The notes beneath the pieces were generated by a model. It made no database searches. It saw only the letters and a list, made by a program, of their open reading frames with translations, and was not told the origin of the DNA. A stretch of DNA of 64,000 nucleotides from assembly GCA_902826565.1 (NCBI GenBank), contig CADEFF010000002.1:87097-151096 (forward strand), given 5' to 3'. The stretch is from an uncultured Rhodospirillaceae bacterium (GTDB taxonomy: Bacteria > Pseudomonadota > Alphaproteobacteria > Dongiales > Dongiaceae). The position numbers and the translations under genes are program-made. Shown piece after piece: positions 58,657 through 64,000 of the stretch; the first letter of the stretch is position 1; every line of letters begins with the position of its first letter.

Positions 58657-59061
58657 GTGACAGCCATCGTCAGGCGCAAGACCGCCGGCCCGCGCAAGCG
58701 CCCGGCAGCCCCCGGCGGACTTCTCCGTGTCATCGAGAAATCGCTGGACGACGACAAGGCCGAAGACCTCGTCACCATCGACCTCAAGGGCAAATCCAGC
58801 ATCGCCGATTTCATGGTCATCGCGACCGGGCGCAGCTCGCGCCAGCTCGCCGCCATGGCGGAGCATCTGCGCGAGAAGCTCGGCAAGGCCGGCATCACCG
58901 GCATCGGCATCGAGGGCGCGCGGCAGGGCGACTGGATCCTGATCGACGGCGGCGACGTCGTCGTGCATCTTTTCCGCCCGGAAGTGCGCGGGCTCTACAA
59001 TCTGGAAAAGATGTGGGGCATCGAGATGGGCGAACCGGAGCGCGTCGCCGCCGCGCATTGA
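58657..59061 (+). CDS. rsfS: Ribosomal silencing factor RsfS (Iojap family)
   Basis: A 134-residue Iojap protein with LVTIDLKGKSSIADFMVIAT, GRSSRQLAAMAEHL, GARQGDWILIDGGDVVVHLF and RPEVRGLYNLEKMWG. It binds L14 and blocks subunit joining when nutrients are scarce. Start GTG. In many alphaproteobacteria rlmH follows directly; here a different ORF does. Confidence 0.95.
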   Translation: MTAIVRRKTAGPRKRPAAPGGLLRVIEKSLDDDKAEDLVTIDLKGKSSIADFMVIATGRSSRQLAAMAEHLREKLGKAGITGIGIEGARQGDWILIDGGDVVVHLFRPEVRGLYNLEKMWGIEMGEPERVAAAH

Positions 59062-59140
59062 GGCGGGGGCGCGCCACGGCAGGACGCGTTTCCCGCGGGG
59101 TTCGGCAACGACGCCGGACCCGCAAGGTCGGGCTGATACC

Positions 59141-59581
59141 ATGCGGTCTAGATCACCAACATCGAAGACGAAACGCCCGGAACTCACCTCGAATGAGCGC
59201 GAAGCAGCGAATCGCGCCGAAGCCACAGCCCTCCTTATACGAACAGGATTCCGAGTATATCGACCGGAAGCAGATTCATATGGCGAAGACATGGTGGTTC
59301 GCTCCCAGCGCGGAGAACTTCGCTCGGTCCAGCTAAAAGCACGACCAATTGTGGATAGGAAGCGTTACGGCGGGCGGCGTGCTATTTGGATGCTATTCCC
59401 AGATCCGAAAGGCGACGTTCCCGGGCGGGATTGGTTTCTTATCCCTCATAATCTCATGTTTCGATGGGTTAAATCCCACCACGGACATGCGAAGGGCTGG
59501 ACGGACGCTTGGAGCTATCCGTACCTCACCAAACGTCTCCGCAGGTTCTTAGAAAAATTCTCCCATCGATACTGGGCTTGA
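59141..59581 (+). CDS. Putative PD-(D/E)XK nuclease-like protein
   Basis: A 146-residue ORF with base composition lower in GC than its neighbours. The pattern E27 (NRAEATALLIRTGFRVYRPE), Asp50 (YGEDMVVR) and QLK (Gln64, Lys66, SVQLKARP) matches the core of PD-(D/E)XK nucleases, with Gln in place of the usual Glu. The C-terminal half is aromatic and basic. It sits directly after rsfS. It could be a degenerate nuclease from mobile DNA or a small DNA repair or defence component. No partner genes are near. Confidence 0.6.
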   Translation: MRSRSPTSKTKRPELTSNEREAANRAEATALLIRTGFRVYRPEADSYGEDMVVRSQRGELRSVQLKARPIVDRKRYGGRRAIWMLFPDPKGDVPGRDWFLIPHNLMFRWVKSHHGHAKGWTDAWSYPYLTKRLRRFLEKFSHRYWA

Positions 59582-59629
59582 CGAACTCCTTCATAATCGC
59601 AGCTCGCAAGACATCCGTCTCCCCATCCG

Positions 59630-61645
59630 CTATCCCCGCCGCCGCCTTGCGCGTCTGGCTTCGCCATCGCCGGCCGACACGACTTCCTTCGCCGGCGGGA
59701 GCGTGACGACCTTCGAGAGGTTCGGATAGGGCGCCGTCTTGTGCGGCAGCGCCATCGCCTCGACGAAATGCTGCTGGAACATCGGCTCGACGGCGGTCTC
59801 GACCTTCTCGACCTGCTTCACCACGCGCGTGATCTCCTCGCGCGCCTTCAAGTTGAGGAGCGCGATGCGGGCGCCCGTCCCGGCCGCGTTTCCGGCCGAG
59901 GTCACCTTGGCGAGGTCGCAATCCGGGATCATGCCGAGGATCATCGCGTATTTGACGTCGATATGGCTGCCGAAGGCGCCGGCGAGCGTGATGCGGTCGA
60001 GCTTGTCGATCCCCATCCGGTCCATCAGCAGCCGCGCGCCCGCATAGAGCGCGGCCTTGGCGAGCTGGATGGCGCGCACGTCGGTCTGGGTGATGCGGAG
60101 CTGCGGCTCGCCCGCATGAAGCAGGTAGGAGAAGGTACGGCCCTCGGCCTGGATGCGCGGGCTGCGCGCCGCGAGGCTGCCGTCGAGCACGCCGTCCTGG
60201 TTGATGATGCCGGCGAGATACATCTCGGCCAGCGCCTCGATGATGCCGGAGCCGCAGACGCCGGTGACGCCGAGGTCCCTGGTCTCCGCCGCGAAGTCCG
60301 GATCGTCCGACCATTTGTCGGAGCCGATCACCTTGATGCGCGGCTCGAGCGTGACCGGATCGATCCGCACCCGCTCGATGGCGCCGGGTGCCGCGCGCTG
60401 GCCGCAGGAGATTTGCGCGCCCTCGAAGGCGGGACCGGTCGGCGAGGAGGCCGCGAGCAGCCGGTTGCGGTCGCCGAGCACGATCTCCGCGTTAGTGCCG
60501 ACATCGACGATCAAGGTCATCTCGCTCGAGAGATGCGGCGATTCGGAGAGGATCACCCCCGCCGTGTCGGCGCCGACATGGCCCGCGATGCAGGGCAGCA
60601 CGAAGATGCGCGCATTCGGATGGACCTGCAGGTCGATCTCGCTCGCCCAGATGGTGATCGGGCCGTCCGTGGCCAACGCAAATGGCGCGCCGCCGAGCTC
60701 GATCGGGTCGATGCCCATCAGCAGGTGATGCATGATCGGGTTGCCGACGAAGGTCACCTCGATGATGTCGGCGCGGGTGATGCCGGCTTCCTTCGCGACC
60801 GCCTCGGCGAGATCGTTCGCCGCACCGCGCACCGCCTTCGTCATCTCGACATCGCCGCCCGGATTCATCATCACGTAGGAGACGCGGCTCATCAGATCCT
60901 CACCGAAGCGGATCTGCGGGTTCATCATGCCGGAGGAGGCCACCACCTCGCCGGTGGCAAGGTCGCAGAGATGACCGGCGATCGTCGTCGAGCCCACATC
61001 GACCGCGAGTCCGTAGGCCTTGTCGCGGAAGCCCGGCCAGACCGCGGTGATCTGCCGCTTCTGGTGCACCGCGACCGTCACCGTCCATTCGCCCTGGCGC
61101 AGCGCCTTCTGCAGGCTCTGGATCACGCGCAGGTCGCAATCGAGATCCTTCATCTCCCACTGCGCGGCGAGCGCCTGCTCGAGCCGCTGCAGATCGCCCG
61201 AAGGATCATGCATGTTGGGCTCGGCCACCTCGACATAATGCAGCGTCACCACCGGGTCGATCTCGATCGCCCGCATCTCGGGGCGCTTGCGCACCACCTG
61301 CTTGTGGACCTGGCTGTCGGGCGGCACGTCGATCACCACGTCGCCCAGCAGGCGCGTGGAGCAGGAAAGCCGGCGGCCTTCGGCGAGCGTCCGCTTCGCC
61401 GCATAGCGCTGCTCGACCTCGCCGAAGCCGGTCAGATGCGCGGCGTCCGAGCGCACGCCGAGCTTCATGAACTCGCCTTCGGCCAGCAGCACCTGGCAGC
61501 GCCCGCAGATGCCGCGCCCGCCGCAGACCGAATCGATATCGACGCCGAGCTTCCGGGCCGCCTGCAGCACGGGCGTGCCGATCGGAAAGCGGCCGCGCCG
61601 CCCCGAGGGCATGAACACCACCAATGCGTCCTGCGTCTGCGCCAT
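59630..61645 (-). CDS. RACo-type ASKHA protein with N-terminal [2Fe-2S] ferredoxin (corrinoid activator)
   Basis: A 671-residue protein. Residues 1-100 form a plant-type ferredoxin with cluster cysteines C41, C47, C50 and C95 (VCGGRGICGRC, LSCST). The C-terminal region is an ASKHA ATPase fold (GLAVDVGSTTIAGHLCDL, LIVDVGTNAEIVLG, VCGSGIIEALAEMYLAG, LAGAFGSHIDVKYAMILGMI). This is the architecture of the reductive activator of corrinoid proteins, which uses ATP to reduce Co(II) to Co(I). It is encoded with folate methyl-transfer genes. A basic Arg-rich tail ends the protein. It is often labelled only as DUF4445 or virulence factor. Confidence 0.88.
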   Translation of the reverse strand: MAQTQDALVVFMPSGRRGRFPIGTPVLQAARKLGVDIDSVCGGRGICGRCQVLLAEGEFMKLGVRSDAAHLTGFGEVEQRYAAKRTLAEGRRLSCSTRLLGDVVIDVPPDSQVHKQVVRKRPEMRAIEIDPVVTLHYVEVAEPNMHDPSGDLQRLEQALAAQWEMKDLDCDLRVIQSLQKALRQGEWTVTVAVHQKRQITAVWPGFRDKAYGLAVDVGSTTIAGHLCDLATGEVVASSGMMNPQIRFGEDLMSRVSYVMMNPGGDVEMTKAVRGAANDLAEAVAKEAGITRADIIEVTFVGNPIMHHLLMGIDPIELGGAPFALATDGPITIWASEIDLQVHPNARIFVLPCIAGHVGADTAGVILSESPHLSSEMTLIVDVGTNAEIVLGDRNRLLAASSPTGPAFEGAQISCGQRAAPGAIERVRIDPVTLEPRIKVIGSDKWSDDPDFAAETRDLGVTGVCGSGIIEALAEMYLAGIINQDGVLDGSLAARSPRIQAEGRTFSYLLHAGEPQLRITQTDVRAIQLAKAALYAGARLLMDRMGIDKLDRITLAGAFGSHIDVKYAMILGMIPDCDLAKVTSAGNAAGTGARIALLNLKAREEITRVVKQVEKVETAVEPMFQQHFVEAMALPHKTAPYPNLSKVVTLPPAKEVVSAGDGEARRARRRRG

Positions 61646-61665
61646 TTCACTCCGTCACAGATTCG

Positions 61666-61763
61666 CCCTCTCCCTTCAAGGGAGAGGGAGGGGTGAGGGT
61701 CGCGGCGACGACAGCATGTCGGCGCCACCCCTCACCTAACCTCTCCCCGCAAGCGGGGAGAGG
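61666..61763. repeat. Dispersed palindromic repeat, CCTCTCCCC type
   Basis: Two perfect hairpins, CCCTCTCCCTT-C-AAGGGAGAGGG (61666-61688) and CCTCTCCCCGC-AA-GCGGGGAGAGG (61740-61763), bracket a further inverted pair (GGGGTGAGG with CACCCCTCACC). This pattern is a common intergenic repeat in high-GC proteobacteria. It lies between the RACo-type and methyltransferase genes and is probably many-copy. Confidence 0.8.
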
Positions 61764-61783
61764 GACTCTATTGCCGCCTCATC

Positions 61784-61875
61784 CTTCGACAAACCTCCTC
61801 ATGCTGAGCCTGTCGAAGCATGAGGGCCATCCCGTCCATCGCCGCCGCATCCTTCGACAAGCTCGGGATGAGGCG
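61784..61875. repeat. Dispersed repeat, CTTCGACA...TGTCGAAG type
   Basis: CTTCGACA (61784-61791) pairs with TGTCGAAG (61811-61818), with ATGAGG and CCTCAT-like flanks. A half copy (ATCCTTCGACAAGCTCGGG, GATGAGG) follows near 61849-61872, touching the end of the methyltransferase gene. Such TCATGCTGAGCCTGTCGAAG elements are common interspersed repeats in alphaproteobacteria. Confidence 0.75.
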
Positions 61876-61883
61876 TCTTCGCG

Positions 61884-62792
61884 CTACCCGCGGCGGCGGC
61901 GGCTTTCGCGGCGGCCGCGCGGGCCTTCGCCTTCCGCGCCCGGCGCCACCGGCTCGCGGAAGCGCTGGATCCAGCGCATGCAGTTGGGATCATGCCCCAT
62001 CGCCACGTCCGCGCCCATCACGCCGGTCATCTCCTCGAGATGGAGCGGGTTGGTGATGGCCGAGGTCATGCCCGCGCCGATCAGCATGGCGAGGAAGGCC
62101 TGGTTGAGGCCGTGCCGGTTCGGCAGGCCGAAGCTGAAATTGGAGGCACCGCAGCAGGTATTGACCTTGAGCTCCTCGCGTAAGCGCCGGATCAGGCGGA
62201 ACACCGCGCGGCCCGCGTCGTTGAGCGCGCCCACCGGCATGACCAGCGGGTCCACCACGACGTCCGACGCGGGAATCCCGTGATCCATCGCGCGGTGCAC
62301 GATCTTCTTCGCCACCTCGTAGCGCACGTCGGGATCTTCCGAGATGCCGGTCTCGTCGTTGGAGATGGCGATGACCGCGGCGCCGTATTTCTTCACCAGC
62401 GGCAGCACGGTCTCGAGCCGCTCCTCCTCGCCGGTGACCGAATTCAGCAGCGCCTTGCCCTTATAGACCGCGAGCCCCGCCTCCAGCGCCGCCACGATCG
62501 AGGAGTCGATGGAGAGCGGCACGTCGGTCAGCGACTGCACGAGCTGGATCGATTCGGCGAGGATGCGCGGCTCGTCGGCGAGCGGGATGCCGGCATTGAC
62601 GTCGAGCATATGCGCGCCCGCCTCGACCTGCGCCAGCGCGTCCGATTTGACGCGGCTGTAGTCGCCCGCCGCCATCTCCGCCGCCAGCAGCTTCCGGCCG
62701 GTCGGGTTGATGCGCTCGCCGATCACGACGAAGGGCCGCTCGAAGCCGATGACGACCTCCCTGGTCGCCGAGCTGATCACGGTATCGGTCAT
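61884..62792 (-). CDS. Methyltetrahydrofolate:corrinoid methyltransferase (pterin-binding, AcsE/MeTr type)
   Basis: A 302-residue pterin-binding TIM-barrel protein: VIGERINPTGRKLLAAEM, AHMLDVNAGIP, PLSIDSSIVAALEAGL, VAISNDETGI, GASNFSFGLPNR and AMLIGAGMTSAITNPLH. It resembles the methyl-THF:corrinoid methyltransferases (AcsE, MtgA, and the MetH folate domain) more than dihydropteroate synthase. It transfers a methyl group between a corrinoid protein and tetrahydrofolate. A Gly/Arg-rich tail of about 20 residues ends the protein next to the dispersed repeats. It overlaps metF by 4 bases. Confidence 0.88.
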   Translation of the reverse strand: MTDTVISSATREVVIGFERPFVVIGERINPTGRKLLAAEMAAGDYSRVKSDALAQVEAGAHMLDVNAGIPLADEPRILAESIQLVQSLTDVPLSIDSSIVAALEAGLAVYKGKALLNSVTGEEERLETVLPLVKKYGAAVIAISNDETGISEDPDVRYEVAKKIVHRAMDHGIPASDVVVDPLVMPVGALNDAGRAVFRLIRRLREELKVNTCCGASNFSFGLPNRHGLNQAFLAMLIGAGMTSAITNPLHLEEMTGVMGADVAMGHDPNCMRWIQRFREPVAPGAEGEGPRGRRESRRRRG

Positions 62793-63805
62793 GGAACAGG
62801 CATCCTTTCCTTGTCGCGTTCGTTCCGGCCGCGGCGGATCTGGCGGTCGCGCATGACCCCGGACGCGGCGATGATCTCCGAGACGAGTTCTTCCTGGCGA
62901 TAGGCCATCACATGCACGCCGGAAACGCCCTCGATCTCGCGAATCTGCTGAATGAGCTCGATGCAGAGCTGCTTGCCCTCGAGCTTCTGGTTCTTCGCCC
63001 CCTCGAGCCGCTGGACGACGTCGTCCGGTATATGGATACCCGGGACATGCTCGCGCATCCAGCGCGCCGCGCGGGCGGACGCCAGCGGCCCGACGCCGAC
63101 CAGGATGAAAGCCTTCTCCGCGAGCCCTTCATCGCGCGCCCGCGCCATGAAAGCCTCCAGCCGCGGCATATCGAAGCAGTATTGCGTCTGGATGAATTCG
63201 GCCCCCGCCGCGATCTTCTTGCCCATATGGACAGCCCGGTAGTCGTAGGGCGGCACGAAGGGGTTGGCGGCGGCCCCGAGGAAGACCTGCGGCGGCACGG
63301 TGATCTTGCGGCCGGAGAGGAACATGCGCTTGTCGCGCATGGTGCGCACGGTCTCCAGGAGCGAGGTCGAATCGAGATCGAAGACCGGCTTCGCGCCCGG
63401 CTGGTCGCCCGCCTGCACCCCGTCGCCGGTGAGGCAGAGGATGTTCTGCACCCCCATGGCGGCGGCGCCGAGCACATCGCCCTGGATGGCGATGCGGTTC
63501 CGGTCGCGGCAGGAGATCTGCATCACCACCGCATAGCCGGCGCGGGTCAGCAGGCTGCAGATGCCGACGCTCGACATGTGGGTGTTGGCGCCGGACGCGT
63601 CGGTCGCATTGATCGCGTCGCAGACCTCGGAGAGCACCAGCGCCCGCTCATAGACCTCGCGCGGGTCGGCGCTGTCGGGCGGGTTCAGCTCCGCCGTCAC
63701 GGCGAAACGGCCCGAGCGCAGCACGCGCTCCAGCCGGCCGCGCGAGCTGTGGCCGGCCAGCACCGGCAGCGGCGCGCCGGGATCGAGATTGTGGTCGGGC
63801 GTCAT
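62789..63805 (-). CDS. metF: Methylenetetrahydrofolate reductase (MetF family)
   Basis: A 338-residue MTHFR with FAVTAELNPPDSADPREVYE, DATDASG-like INATDASGANTHMSS, QISCRDRNRIAIQGDVLGAA, LCLTGDGVQAGDQPGAKPVF, and GAEFIQTQYCFDM. It interconverts methylene- and methyl-THF with a flavin. The additional C-terminal-domain gene immediately upstream and the corrinoid genes downstream suggest it works in the oxidative direction, from methyl-THF, in demethylation pathways. It overlaps both neighbours by 4 bases. Confidence 0.92.
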   Translation of the reverse strand: MTPDHNLDPGAPLPVLAGHSSRGRLERVLRSGRFAVTAELNPPDSADPREVYERALVLSEVCDAINATDASGANTHMSSVGICSLLTRAGYAVVMQISCRDRNRIAIQGDVLGAAAMGVQNILCLTGDGVQAGDQPGAKPVFDLDSTSLLETVRTMRDKRMFLSGRKITVPPQVFLGAAANPFVPPYDYRAVHMGKKIAAGAEFIQTQYCFDMPRLEAFMARARDEGLAEKAFILVGVGPLASARAARWMREHVPGIHIPDDVVQRLEGAKNQKLEGKQLCIELIQQIREIEGVSGVHVMAYRQEELVSEIIAASGVMRDRQIRRGRNERDKERMPVP

Positions 63806-64000
63806 CGGCCCTGCTTCGCCGGCCCAGACTCGGCCGGCGCAGTCTTCTCGCGCACCACGCTGAGCCAGGAGGAGCGGCCCTTGAGGCGGTTATCGACCGG
63901 CTTCTGCAAGGTCAGGATCGCGTCGCTCTCGCGCATCGCCCGGGAGCCTTCCCAGGCCTGCACCCAGACGCATTTCATCTCGGGCTTCACCTCGCAATGG
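63802..64000 (-). CDS. MTHFR C-terminal-domain (MetV-like) zinc protein, partial
   Basis: The last 66 codons are visible and the frame continues beyond the right edge; an internal ATG exists at 63990, but family-like sequence (HCEVKPEMKCVWVQAWEGS) already starts before it. The Cys-containing CEVKPEMKC segment resembles the MTHFR_C/MetV cysteine domain. In MetFV reductases this subunit accepts electrons from another donor. The gene overlaps metF by 4 bases and leads the visible part of the one-carbon operon. Confidence 0.7.
   Translation of the reverse strand, partial: HCEVKPEMKCVWVQAWEGSRAMRESDAILTLQKPVDNRLKGRSSWLSVVREKTAPAESGPAKQGR

Overview
The window is a 64 kb piece of a high-GC chromosome with dense codon usage and many 4-bp ATGA/GTGA overlaps. 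The core genes (rplU-rpmA-obgE-proB-proA-nadD-rsfS, with an Ala/Lys-rich L21 tail), DUF1127, intergenic CCTCTCCCC...GGGGAGAGG palindromes and a Che3-type chemosensory cluster point to an alphaproteobacterium, probably Rhodospirillales or a neighbour. The genus is not resolvable by eye.

Layout. (1) 1-11304, minus strand: an eight-gene catabolic operon. In transcription order it encodes a fumarate-reductase-type flavoprotein, an aldehyde dehydrogenase, a class III aminotransferase, a GntR regulator, a RidA-type protein, an amidase, and the beta and alpha subunits of an acetone-carboxylase-type enzyme (the alpha gene runs off the left edge). A TTGTATACAT-like palindrome lies before the first gene. 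(2) 11653-21135, plus strand: a complete non-flagellar chemosensory cluster, CheW-CheR/TPR-CheW-MCP(CHASE3)-CheA/REC-CheB-hybrid kinase (REC-PAS-HK-REC), resembling the Wsp and Rhodospirillum centenum Che3 pathways. It has no CheY, diguanylate cyclase or flagellar gene. (3) 21283-26526: a flavodoxin-fold protein, a three-gene minus-strand unit (DUF1127, di-iron protein, OsmC), and a divergent SARP-like/TPR regulator. (4) 26556-34382: a second catabolic cluster (GntR, Gfo/Idh/MocA, beta-hydroxyacid dehydrogenase/imine-reductase-like protein, acyl-CoA dehydrogenase, tartrate/malate-type dehydrogenase) divergent from an NDP-forming acyl-CoA synthetase, with a palindromic operator between the arms. 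(5) 34422-41880: a sulfotransferase-fold protein, a polyamine-type ABC transporter (binding protein, ATPase, two permeases), a second amidase and a two-cysteine Asp/Glu-racemase/maleate-isomerase-type enzyme. (6) 42239-46462: an ABC importer overlapping an 8-oxoguanine-deaminase-type amidohydrolase. (7) 46540-49030: a small, less GC-rich accessory islet with two unknown genes, paired palindromic operators, a HigBA toxin-antitoxin pair and tRNA-Ser(CGA). (8) 49345-59581: an 18-bp tandem repeat, a PAS histidine kinase, an Ntn-hydrolase-like protein, an alpha/beta hydrolase, the conserved rplU...rsfS block, and an orphan PD-(D/E)XK-like ORF directly after rsfS. (9) 59630-64000, minus strand: an aerobe-style corrinoid/folate one-carbon module (MTHFR C-terminal-domain protein, MetF, methyl-THF:corrinoid methyltransferase, RACo-type ferredoxin/ASKHA activator) interrupted by dispersed palindromic repeats.

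The genes suggest a metabolically versatile soil or aquatic heterotroph that couples several dedicated uptake and catabolic modules, each with its own GntR regulator or operator, to a chemosensory phosphorelay whose output is another histidine kinase rather than the flagellar motor. Functions come from sequence motifs and family knowledge only; no searches were run.
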